The position numbers and the translations under genes were made by a program. The notes beneath the pieces were generated by a model. The model worked only from the letters and a program-made list of their open reading frames with translations. It made no database searches and was not told the origin of the DNA. Shown here in pieces: positions 8,604 through 19,553 of a stretch of 64,000 nt of DNA. Source of the stretch: Fen-1254 sp963769605 (GTDB taxonomy: Bacteria > Bacteroidota > Ignavibacteria > UBA10030); NCBI GenBank assembly GCA_963769605.1, contig CAVYML010000003.1:496001-560000 (forward strand). The letters run 5' to 3'. How positions within the stretch are numbered: the stretch's first letter is position 1; every line of letters starts with the position of its first letter.

Positions 8604-11600
8604 ATGAATTCTTCCGGAAAATATTTACGCGTCATTTCGCACGACGGCGGGGTTCGATCGTCCGGCGACTCCTTCGCACTGCCGATTCACGATTTTAAGG
8701 ATATTACTGCGATGGCGGCACATGCGTGCGGTGTTTCGAGTGCTGTGCTTATGTTGAAAACGGACGAACGATTATTCGTTGAGGCACGCTACCATGCCGA
8801 TGCTTGTGATATCGATTCCGGCGACCCGCTCTTGTTGCAGACAATTCAGAACGAACATGTCTTCGCCGTCGAAGAAGTAACCGCGGTCAGTAGTCCTCAC
8901 TCTACACCGTTTACTTTCGGCAGCAAACCTTTTCGATGTTATGCGGGCTCTTGCCTTCTTGATTCTCAAAGGCGCATTCTCGGAATCCTTGCCGTCTTTG
9001 ATATCGTACCGCATGCCTTTTCGGATGAACATAAACAAGTCTTGCTATGCTTTAGCCGTCTGGCTGCTGCCCAAACGGAATTGCACCGCACTATATCTCA
9101 GGCGCAGGGGATGCAGGAAGCACTCCTTTTGTATCGGGGGAAATTTCAAGCTTACGCCGATTCTGCAGACAGCATTCTCTACGAAACGTCCGCAGAAGGG
9201 AAGATTACGGTTTGTAATTCTGCATGCATTCAATTGTTCGGTTATGAAGAGACTGAAATTTTAGATCATCCATATCTTGATTTTGTCCATCCTGATTTTC
9301 GTCAGACGGTGCAGCGCTTTTATAATGTCCAGTTTCTCCGCCAAACTCCGGCAACTTATTATGAATTGCCCCTCATTGCCAAAGAGGGCAGCGTCCAATG
9401 GCTCGGGCAGAATGCCCGTTTAATCGAAGAGGATGGCAGGGTGAAGGGGTTTTCGATTACTGCACGCGATATCACGGAAAGAAAGAATTTCGAAACTGCC
9501 TTGCGGGAAGGGCAGCAGCGATATCAAACGATCGTTGAGAACGCTGCCGAAGGGATTTATATGATCGATCCCGCGACCAAGCGAATTCTGGATGCCAATA
9601 CGGCATTTGCCGGGATGCTCGATTACAGCTTGAATGAACTGCGCGGTTTGTCGATTTACGATCTCGTACTCGATTCTCGGGAAAATATCGATCATCATTT
9701 GGAAGATTTTCGCCGGCTGCGCATGCCCATACGCAGTGAGCCGCAATATCGTACGCGCGGGGGCAGAGCTGTTGATGTTGAAGCGGCTGTCAGCGTTGTG
9801 TTCCTCGACGGCAAAGAAACATTGGTGACCATTGTCCATGATGTTACAGCCCGGAAAAAAATTGAGGCAGAACTGCTTGCGAGCGAACAACGATTCCGCG
9901 ATTTGTTTCGGAAGATTCCTTTGCCCGCATGGGTTTGCGATCTGGTGACTCTTAAGTTCGTAGAAGTGAACGACCAGGCGTTAAAACATTATGGCTATAC
10001 GCGGGAAGAATTCCTGAATATGCGCATTACGGATATCCGGCCTCACGATGCAATGTCGCACATGAGAGTTGCTCTTGAATTGATTCAGGCGCGCCAATCG
10101 ACGGAGATGGAGTCCCAGCATCGATGCAAAGATGGGCGCATTATTGAGGTAGAGACCTCCTGGCATGAATTTCATTTTAACGGCCGGAAAGCCCTGTTAG
10201 TCGTCGCCCGCGATATTACGGATATTAAGATATCGCAACAGGAAGCCCAACAGGCTAAAGAATCGGCCGAAAAAGCGAATACTGCAAAGAGTGAATTCCT
10301 TTCCAATATGAGCCACGAAATCCGGACGCCTATGAACGGGATTTTAGGAACGATTCAACTGCTTTCCCAGTCGAATTTAACGGCTGAACAACGGGCGTAT
10401 CTGGATACGATCAAAGTGAGCGGTGACGCACTCCTAAAAATCATCAACGCCATTCTTGATCTTTCAAGACTCGAATCCGGCGCCGTGGAAGCTGAAGAAT
10501 CGAGTCTGATTTTTGATCCTTTCATCGAAGAGACGTACGAAATCGTCGCTCTGCAGGCTGAAGAGAAGAACCTTGAGCTTCATTATTGGATCGACGACGA
10601 TGTACCGTCGGTGGTCCTGACCGATGCCACCCGACTTCGGCAAATACTTTTAAATTTAGTAAGCAATGCGGTCAAGTTCACAGAGCAAGGGGGAGTCCTC
10701 GTTACGGTAACCCGGGGCACGGAGAAGTCCGGTAAAATGGAACTGCTTTTTTCGATAAAGGACTCTGGTATCGGGATTGCATCAGATCAAGTCGATCTGC
10801 TTTTCAAACCGTTTTCTCAGGTAGATTCGTCTCCATCCAGAAAATACGGCGGTGTTGGATTGGGGCTTGCATTGTGTACACGAAGCGTTGAACTGCTTGG
10901 CGGAAAAATCTGGCTTGAAAGTAAAAAGGGAACCGGTTCCACCTTCCGGTTCAGCATACGAACAGGAAATGTGCTCGATACACCCGGTGCACCGTCGAAA
11001 GCGGATGAATTTCTCGGGCGGCGTATATTATTTGCCTCGAACAATCAATTTCAGATCCAGGTCATAAAGAGACTCATGGCATCGTGGGGATGCAAGGTCG
11101 ACTGTGCCGAGACTGTTCATGATGTAATGGAATATGCAGCAAGAGAACCTATGTACGACTGTATTGTTCTCAATAATGTCCTGGAGGGCATTTCCGGAGA
11201 AGCCATTTTGAGAGATATCCAGAAAAACGAAAGACTCGCACATGCCAAAGCTATTCTTCTTGCTCCACATGGCAAGCATAATAACGATATCAGTGCAGAA
11301 GATACTATCGTATTGACCAAGCCGCTTCGTCATGCGGAGTTTTTCAATGCTCTGAAAAAACATTTTTCCAGTCCAGCAGAAAAGAGAGTTCAAATGGTTC
11401 AAACTCAAGAATCGCAGCAGTTCCAGACGGCTGTAACGGATCGCAGGCTGCTTGTCGCAGAAGACAATATCATCAATCAGAAACTGATTTCGCGTATTTT
11501 AAAATCGCTCGGTTATGCATCGGAAATCGCCAATAACGGCAAAGACGCGCTTTCCAAAGTACAGACCGAACGCTATGATATCGTTTTTATGGATGTCCAG

Positions 11601-11822
11601 ATGCCGGAGATGGACGGCTACGAAGCATCCCGGCAAATCGTGCATACGATACCGAAAGATCGAAGGCCTGTCATTATTGCGATGACCGCGCACGCGCTTC
11701 AGGGAGACCGCGAACGATGTCTGGAGGCCGGGATGGATGATTATCTGAGCAAACCGATTCTTATTAACGATGTGCGGCGCTGCCTTGAGAAATGGATCGA
11801 AATCTTGAATGGAGAAAAGTGA
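8604..11822 (+). CDS. Hybrid histidine kinase, GAF-PAS3-HisKA-HATPase-REC-REC
   Basis: A 1072-residue soluble hybrid kinase. Its Shine-Dalgarno (GAGGT) overlaps the pdxH stop. Visible domains are a GAF-like region (about 25-155), three PAS domains (about 170-295, 305-420, 430-545), HisKA with His571 in MSHEIRTPMNG, HATPase (about 670-785, with NLVSNAVKFT and GGVGLGLAL), a first receiver (about 807-920) and a second receiver (about 945-1065). The first receiver has Asn857 where the phosphoacceptor Asp should be and lacks the usual acidic pair, so it is probably a pseudo-receiver. The second is intact (MDVQMPEMDG). The Hpt gene just downstream is the natural next step of a phosphorelay. Confidence 0.92.
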   Translation: MNSSGKYLRVISHDGGVRSSGDSFALPIHDFKDITAMAAHACGVSSAVLMLKTDERLFVEARYHADACDIDSGDPLLLQTIQNEHVFAVEEVTAVSSPHSTPFTFGSKPFRCYAGSCLLDSQRRILGILAVFDIVPHAFSDEHKQVLLCFSRLAAAQTELHRTISQAQGMQEALLLYRGKFQAYADSADSILYETSAEGKITVCNSACIQLFGYEETEILDHPYLDFVHPDFRQTVQRFYNVQFLRQTPATYYELPLIAKEGSVQWLGQNARLIEEDGRVKGFSITARDITERKNFETALREGQQRYQTIVENAAEGIYMIDPATKRILDANTAFAGMLDYSLNELRGLSIYDLVLDSRENIDHHLEDFRRLRMPIRSEPQYRTRGGRAVDVEAAVSVVFLDGKETLVTIVHDVTARKKIEAELLASEQRFRDLFRKIPLPAWVCDLVTLKFVEVNDQALKHYGYTREEFLNMRITDIRPHDAMSHMRVALELIQARQSTEMESQHRCKDGRIIEVETSWHEFHFNGRKALLVVARDITDIKISQQEAQQAKESAEKANTAKSEFLSNMSHEIRTPMNGILGTIQLLSQSNLTAEQRAYLDTIKVSGDALLKIINAILDLSRLESGAVEAEESSLIFDPFIEETYEIVALQAEEKNLELHYWIDDDVPSVVLTDATRLRQILLNLVSNAVKFTEQGGVLVTVTRGTEKSGKMELLFSIKDSGIGIASDQVDLLFKPFSQVDSSPSRKYGGVGLGLALCTRSVELLGGKIWLESKKGTGSTFRFSIRTGNVLDTPGAPSKADEFLGRRILFASNNQFQIQVIKRLMASWGCKVDCAETVHDVMEYAAREPMYDCIVLNNVLEGISGEAILRDIQKNERLAHAKAILLAPHGKHNNDISAEDTIVLTKPLRHAEFFNALKKHFSSPAEKRVQMVQTQESQQFQTAVTDRRLLVAEDNIINQKLISRILKSLGYASEIANNGKDALSKVQTERYDIVFMDVQMPEMDGYEASRQIVHTIPKDRRPVIIAMTAHALQGDRERCLEAGMDDYLSKPILINDVRRCLEKWIEILNGEK

Positions 11823-11842
11823 AAAGTACGGAGGCGTAAAAT

Positions 11843-12199
11843 ATGACTACGAAAGAAAGTCTTTATCTGCGTTTGGATGAACTTGCAAGCGAACTTGACC
11901 ATGATTTTACGGTAGAAATTTCCGAAATGTACGTTAAAGATGCTCCATTACAAATAAAGGCAATTGCGGAGGCAATGAGGGGAAAAAATTCCGATGCTTT
12001 AATTCAGTCTGCTCACAAATTAAAAGGAAGCAGTCTCAATATCGGAGCTGTCAGCATAGGATCGATGTGCCTCCGGCTCGAACAGTTGGGAAAATCCGGA
12101 ATGCCTTTTGAAGAAGCCGGCGATATTCAGGATCTCAAAACAGAATTTGATATTGTCAAGACTCTGTTAGAAGCATATATAAAAAAAGAAGGATCATAA
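11843..12199 (+). CDS. Stand-alone histidine phosphotransfer (Hpt) protein
   Basis: A 118-residue all-helical protein with the Hpt signature AHKLKGSSLNIGA. His58 is the predicted phosphorylated residue. Hpt proteins shuttle phosphate from the receiver of a hybrid kinase to a final response regulator. It begins 20 bases after the hybrid kinase that ends at 11822, with an AGGCG-like ribosome site, so it is almost certainly co-transcribed and serves that kinase. The final receiver is not obvious nearby; the REC-PAS protein at 4413 is one candidate (inference). Confidence 0.88.
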   Translation: MTTKESLYLRLDELASELDHDFTVEISEMYVKDAPLQIKAIAEAMRGKNSDALIQSAHKLKGSSLNIGAVSIGSMCLRLEQLGKSGMPFEEAGDIQDLKTEFDIVKTLLEAYIKKEGS

Positions 12200-12563
12200 A
12201 ACCGCTGCTATCTGCTTTTTGGAGCGGCCTTTCTTCGATTTATTTCAAGCTCATTCCAATCCGGTCACAAGAGCGGAACACGGAATTACATTATCAGGAA
12301 ATCCTTTAACCGATCTCCGAGTGAATTGCTGCCGATTCTTAATTTGCGGTAATTGGCTGTTGTTATTACTCATTCTTCTTTTTCAAACCCTCTTTTTCTT
12401 GCTAATCAGGTTTATTTTTTCTACTTTATACACATTGTGAACCCACTTATATACATAGCATCTCATCGCAACCCTTCCTGCCATGGAGTCATCTATCGGT
12501 CCTGTTGATACCAATCGGTAATTGAGTTTTCGTTTTTTTTATTGCAACAGGTGAAAAGTTTCT
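12200..12563. other. Intergenic region before sprA
   Basis: No convincing gene. A weak hairpin (CCGCT at 12202-12206 with AGCGG at 12223-12227, then a CTTTC stretch) may end the Hpt transcript. The rest is T-rich. An AGGTGA Shine-Dalgarno at about 12549-12554 precedes the sprA GTG. The sprA promoter is probably here, but I cannot place it. Confidence 0.4.
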
Positions 12564-15500
12564 GTGAAGCTAAGAAGCACAGAATATATATATTTTTCGG
12601 CGAAAAGAACCGCATTATTTTGTGCCGTTGTGTTTTTGCTGACGGTGCTTTATGCTCGCAAATTGCCGGCGGATGGTTTTCCTCTCATCGGAGAGAACCA
12701 GCCGTTCATGAACGATACAACTTCTGTGGAATCGCCTTTCTCCAACGCGTATTCCGCAAGACATGCACGCGCAGCACAGGATCGCGCCGCCTATTTCAAT
12801 GCTTTGCGTTCTTCGCAAAATGCATCTTTTGCCCGCTATGACAGTTTACTGCTGGTACATCGGGACTCCTCTGCAAGAGTTGCGCAATTCAAATATGTTC
12901 GAAAAGATAATCCGGTTGTCGACGGTTCCTATCACAAAAATCTCCCATTGTTCCTTAACGAACCGCTGGCCGTTTATTATAAGGATGAATTAGACTCAAC
13001 GCGATGGGTCTATCGAATCCGCCGCATCGTTGACGATATCGATACGCGTATTCCGCTTGATATTCCTCTGGAAGAATACACCGATCTGCGGATGAAGAAA
13101 GCAATCCGGAAGAACTGGGAATCGATCTTACAGGCTTCACAATCCGCACAGCAAAAACAAGATGCTCTGGCAAACTTGTTCAGTTCCGTGACAAACATTG
13201 AAATTCCCATTCCACAAAACCCCCTTTTTAGTATCTTTGGAAAAAATTATGTGCGATTCCAAATTACCGGAGGAATCGATATCCATGCGGCATTTCAAAA
13301 TGTCAAAAGCGATCTCTATACGACGACTGTCAATCAATCAACGAGTACTCCCGAGTTCTCTCAACAACTGCAGTTCACTTTAAACGGTGAAGTAGGCGAT
13401 AAGCTGAAAGTGAGCGCGGACTGGAATACGCAGCGTACCTTCGATTACGAAAACCAGATGCACATAAATTATAGAGGCTATGATGACGATATTATTCAAA
13501 GCGTCGAAGCCGGCAACGTTTCACTGCAAACAAATTCATCTTTTATATCGAGCAGTCAAGCCTTGTTCGGCATTAAAATGGGGATGCAGTTCGGACCTTT
13601 GAAATTGACTGCTATTGCCAGCCAGAAGAAAGGACAGATCAAATCACTCTCGGTCAACAGCGGCTCCTCTTCCACGACGTTCAATATACGCCCCAGCCAG
13701 TATTCTCAAAATTACTATTTTATTGATACGAGTTATATCGGCCTCTATGGCGATTGGTATCTCGGGAAAAACCACGTCACGAACCATCCGGAAAAAACGG
13801 TGCAATATATTGAAGTATGGGTTTCGCGTATAGGGGCGGTCTCTACAAAAGAAAAAAAAGTCATCGCGTTTATGAGCCAGGACTCTGTCCTGCAATATCA
13901 GAAGAATCGTCCTCCAGCCTCGATGAATTACAGCGGGACCGGGAATGGGGAAATGGAAGCCGGAGCTTTTGTGCCGCTGATCAATGGAACGGATTATACG
14001 ATCAATCAGTATATCGGAGTCATATCTCTGAAAACAGCTTTACAAACGAATCAGGCAATAGCGGTAGCGTATACCGCCGGGCCGCTGGGCGGGCCAACCA
14101 CAACGATAGGTAATTCCGGTTCTCAGACGACCGGCGATTCAAGCTGGCTCGTTATGAAGCTTGTCCGGCCGCTAAATCTGGCTTCTAATCCATTCTTGAA
14201 AACCGGATGGAAGATGATGCTCAAAAGCCATTATGCAATCGGCGGCGGCGGTATCAGCGCGAACAATTTTTCCATGAAGATTCAATATCAACCATCGGGA
14301 GAGACCGCTGTCGATAATGTTCTTTCGCAAAATATCGGTGTTATGACCATGCTCGGCATGGATCGTTATAACGGTCCAAATAATGACAACGGGCCCGATA
14401 AAATTTTCGACTACATCCCCGACTTTACCGTCGACTCAGTCCGCGGGGAAATTATCTTCCCGACCGTTCAGCCTTTTGATAGCGCCTCAATAGCATATTT
14501 TTTAGCTTCAACAAATCCCACATTGCCCTCAACGCAACAACTCACGTCCGCGCAAATAACAGCAGCCGCAGATTCTTTAAATTTCAATAATCTCTACGAC
14601 ACGACGGCTTCGGCAGCCGATGTAGATCCGCGGAGCCGCTATATTATTACCGGAACGGCTACATCAAGCGTTCAATCGCAATACAGCGTCGGAACGAATA
14701 TCGTCGAGGGAAGCGTCGTTGTGACGGTCGACGGCCAGCCGGCGGTCTTAAATACGGACTATACCGTAGATTATGTCTCCGGGACAATTACAATTAGAAA
14801 TCCGTCTTTTCTTACAGCGGGACGGAATGTTCAGATAAAATATGAAGCAAACGACCTCTTCCAGCTTGCATCGAAAACACTTCTTGGTGTACGCGGAGAA
14901 ATTGCCATCAACCGCAGCACGGCGCTTGGCTTTACCGTTATGAACTTGAACGAACAGTCGCTGACCGATAAGGTGCGTCTGGGGGATGAACCGACCAATA
15001 ATACGATTTATGGCTTGGATGCAAGCACGAGCTTTGATGCGCCTTTTTTAACAAAGATATTGAACTGGCTTCCGGGTATCCATACCATCGAAAAATCAAG
15101 AGTCTCACTGAAGGGAGAATACGCATACATGTCTCCCGACCCGAATACCCGGACAAGTCCTGTCCCTGAAGACGGCGGAAAGAGCGTGGCCTATATAGAC
15201 GATTTTGAAGGATCTCTTCAAACAATGCCGATCAGTGTCGCGTATACTTCGTGGAAGGAAGCCAGCCCGCCATATTATATTTCAACGATAGATACAGCTT
15301 ATGCTATAGACGGAATTACAAAAACCGTCTCTACAGACCCGGTGAATACGATTATGGCAGATACGGATAAGATGGAATATAAAGCTCATACGACATGGTT
15401 CACCATAGCCTCAAGCGATGTTCAGATCACAGATATTTGGGGATCAAGAAGGCAGGCCGTATCCGGACAAAGCCAGGTCACGGTTTTAAATATGTATTTC

Positions 15501-18500
15501 GATCCCGCCCAGAGAGGAACATATAATTATTCTCAAAATTTGTTTACCAAATTATTTCTGAATCCCACAAAAGCCTGGGGTGGAGCACAGCTTGCTCTCG
15601 GCACATCAACAACGAACCTCGCCGATCAAAATATAAATTATATTCAGATGTGGGTAAAAATTGTCGCTGGACAACCTACAGTAAAACTTAACATTGATCT
15701 CGGCTATATCAGTGAAAAGTCTTATCCTTTAGGCGGGAATACTTTGATGACTGAAGACGGTTTGGATAATCATGGAATTCCGACCGGTCTTATGCATCAG
15801 GATGAGGATGCAGGTATCGACGAATTAAGCGACGATCAGGAGAAACATAAATTTTCGAACTTCCGCAATGCTTATGCTGGCACACGACTTGCAGGTGCAT
15901 TTGATAATGATCCATCGGGCGACGATTGGAAGCAGCCGCCAACGAGTATTAACGGGTCGCTTGACACGGGGGCGACTGCAATATCATTCGATGGATGCAA
16001 TGGTGTCGAGGGCAATTATCAAAGCGAACTCGGATCGCGTTATCCCGATACGGAAGATTTAAACGGCGATGGAATTATGAATCCGCTGAATTCGTACTTT
16101 GAATATGAATTACCGCTGGACACAAACAATGCCGTCTTCGCGCAATATGTTACGGGAGTGGGAAATAACGGCTGGCATCAAGTCAGTATCCCTCTCGAAT
16201 ATTTTACGCGCCAGATCGGGAGCCCGACGCTTACCGATATCCAGGACATGCGTATCTGGGTGACCGGAGCAAGCGGCAAAGTTCTGTTCCGGATTGCGAA
16301 TTTTAATCTTGTCGGCAACCAATGGAGAACCGAAATTCCGAACGATCCCGTGCTGCAAGTAAGTGCGGTGAACTATCAAGACAATCCGGATTACACACCC
16401 CCTGTTCCGCTTATTGTAGATCCGACCATTACAACTCAGACGGTCTATGAGAATGAGCAATCTCTCGATCTTATCATAAGCAATCTCCAGCATGGTGATT
16501 CCACCAGAGCGGTAAAACTATTCAGTGCGCATCCGATTAATCTCTTGAATTATCATACGATGAAAATGTTTCTTCACGGCGAAACACGAAACGATGTTTC
16601 GAAAGGGTACAAAGCTTTTGTGTATAAAGATTCGGCGCATTATGATGTGCGGATTGCCTTCCGGTTCGGGACAGATTCTTCCAATTATTACGAGTACACC
16701 GCTCCGCTAAAACCCACTTGGACAAACAACGATATGATTATCCATTTTGCCGACCTATCTTCCTTAAAGGCATTACGCGACAGTACGGAGGATGTGCATG
16801 GCCCTGTACCAAACGGCCTTCCGGGCGCCACTTATTGGATTAGAGGATTTCCGACATTGACTGCCATCCAATATATGGCGATAGAAGTCAAGGATCATGA
16901 TACGACAAAGAACATAAATGGCGAGGTATGGGTAGATGAACTACGTCTGACGGATGTCGATAATACGCCGGGCTCCGCTTATAAACTCGATGCAAATATC
17001 AAGCTTGCAGATGTAGCCACTATCGGTTTTTCGCTTTCTCATCTCGGTCCAACCTTCCATTCGCTGGAGGACCAATTCGGCAACCATACAGACATGCTTT
17101 CATGGAGTCTTTCTTCGACGATCAACTTTGAAAAGTTCTTGCCTGAGAGCTGGGCCGGCACACAGCTTACCATGTCATATATGCATTCTGAAAATTATCA
17201 AAAGCCGCAGTATGTCCCGGGCTCGGATGTTTTAGTGGAACAGGCTGCGCAGCAGGTTGCCGCAGCGATTGCAAGGGGAGATACTACTGTGACCGTCAAA
17301 CCGGACGATATTCGTCTTGCATCACAGACGCTGACCGTGACGGACAGTTACGCTCTTCCTTCACTTCGGCTCAATATTCCGCTGGATACATGGCTTGTCA
17401 CAAAGACGATCAATCAGATGATATTCGGTTATTCATACAGCTCTACGTTTCAGCGTTCGCCGACGGTCGAATGGTCGAAATCCTGGACATGGGAAGCGCA
17501 TGTATCGTATAATATTCAATTTTCTCCTGCGAATTCTTTTAAACCGTTCCACTGGCTGGGGAAATTTTTCCTTACAAGTATCTGGCAGGATCTTACGATT
17601 TATTTTACACCGAGGAACATATCTGTGACGACCTCCTTCACCCGGAGCCAATCGCAGAGCCAGACTCGATATTCGGCCACCGACAACCCTCTTGTATATA
17701 ATCTTACAGCATCGCGGTCTTTAAATTTCACATGGCAATGGTTTGAAGGCAAATATCTCGACCTGGGCACGAATTATCAGGTCGCAATCGGCAGTACTCT
17801 TTATGATCTTGAAACGGATCGATACGGGAACCAGCGATCCTTCTACGATATCCTGAAAGATATGATCTTAAGTGATCGTCTTATCGACTTCGGCGTCGAT
17901 CAAAGTTATTCGCAGGGCATAACATGGAATCCTCAAATCAAAATTCCCAATACTACGTGGCTGGGAAAGTTCATCCGTCCATCTCTGCAGTATTCAACTC
18001 AGGTACAGCTGGGCGGACAATATCGGCTCCGGCGCTCTGGGGAAAAGTGCGGCCACGAACAGTTCATTTCGTTTTTCGACAGATATCGACCTGCACTCCA
18101 TTAGTTCGGCTCTCTGGTCGTCGGATGGATCGTCATCGCCGCTGCCGAATGATACGAGCCGAAGCCGCGGAATCAAGAAGGCGTCGCAGCAGCTCTCAGC
18201 GTTGACAAAATTTCTTTTCAAAGACTTGCTCCTCGACTTTGACAGATTGACGTTCAGTTTTTCGAATGGCAACAATATCCAAAACACAGAGGTCACGGGT
18301 GGAGAAGGGTTCGCAAATCTTTTTGCGCGTGCTCCGTTTATCCAATCTTCCCTGCCGGAAAACGGTCCATCGCTTCTCTATCAACTCGGTGTGTCTTCAG
18401 ATCCTAATGGAAGAGTCGTGCTGGGTACGAAAAATTCTTTCCCGTTTATTACCGGATATACCATTCCCGGATTGCGTGCAGACACCGGATTGCCGACGGA

Positions 18501-19508
18501 TATGTTTTCACAAAATAATATGATCACGGTAGGCACCGGCAGGACTCTCTGGGAAGGAGCCCGGTCGACTTGAACTGGAATTATAGCTGGTCTTACAGCA
18601 CAAATCAAACAATGTCGACCGATGAATTCGGACGGATACAAGATACGACAAACAGGACGATAAGCGGAAGCATGCAGCGTTCGTTCCTTGCATTTCCTAA
18701 TGTGTTTATCTTTAAAATATTTAATACGAGCATCGATAATGTGGATAAAAAATATGAAGCGTTAAAAAGCGATACGACACTCACAAACGATAAAAGACTT
18801 TCAATGGCTTTCCAGCAGGGATTCGAAGCGTTTCCATTTCTGACACAACTCTTCGGGTCGATGCTCCCGCGAGTGAATTGGTCGTTTCACTGGAGCGGTC
18901 TGGAAAAGTTTTCTTTATTTAAGTCGTTTGCATCCAGTATTTCGCTGGAACATGCATATACTTCGAGTTACAGTGAACAATGGAATGTCATGACATCGGG
19001 TGAAGAGGTCGTACAAAGTCAAAGCATCGCTTATGCTTTTTCTCCGCTCATCGGAGTAAATATCGAATTTAAAGGATTGGGGAAGGGTACTCTAAGTGCA
19101 AACTGCCGATATAACACCGGCACTACATTCGATCTTACACCTGCAAGTCTTAATGCGACAGAAACCGATCAGTCAAGCGTTACAGCGACCTTATCGTACC
19201 GCCAGCAGGGATTTAATCTTCCGTTGTTCGGAATATCTCTTTCGAATGATGTGGAGGGAAGCATGTCGTATTCCGTGAACAATAATTCAACGATTTTGTA
19301 CAGCTTCGATCCTACATATACAAGCACTCCAGGGACCGGTTCGATCATGACGACTCTTCAACCGCGAATCAAATATACACTCAGCTCGCGCATTACCGCC
19401 TCAATCTATTATCGGTATATGCGCACTGCACCGACATCGAGCGGGTCGAATGTGACAGGCAGTACGGCAAATGAAGGCGGGCTTGACGTGCATATCGCCA
19501 TACAGTAA
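12564..19508 (+). CDS. sprA: SprA, type IX secretion outer-membrane translocon, with two compensating frameshifts
   Basis: SprA is the giant outer-membrane barrel through which type IX substrates leave the periplasm. The reading starts at a GTG (12564) with a signal-type hydrophobic stretch (about residues 16-30). The first segment shows family hallmarks such as YRGYDDDIIQSVEAGN and repeated long beta-rich blocks. Frame one holds to about 18003, where it would end as a 1846-residue product at 18104. The true coding then continues one base over (about 18003-18564, including SAATNSSFRFSTDIDL) and returns to the first frame at about 18564 (DLNWNYSWSYSTNQ) until 19508. Removing one G near 18003 and adding one G near 18564 restores roughly 2314 residues, the family's usual size. 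Paired indels look like assembly errors, but decay cannot be excluded. Confidence 0.88.
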
Positions 19509-19553
19509 GAAGCGGGTTTGCTTCTCTTTTCTTTAATCGATACTTTAGAAATT

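Noticed and set aside
12219..12440. A 73-codon frame with a hydrophobic end after the Hpt gene
   Set aside because: No ribosome site, and the hydrophobic end comes from a T-rich stretch; it looks like a spacer.
19518..19553. Longer porX start at 19518
   Set aside because: It adds 12 residues before a receiver that should begin almost at the N-terminus; the ATG at 19554 fits the family.
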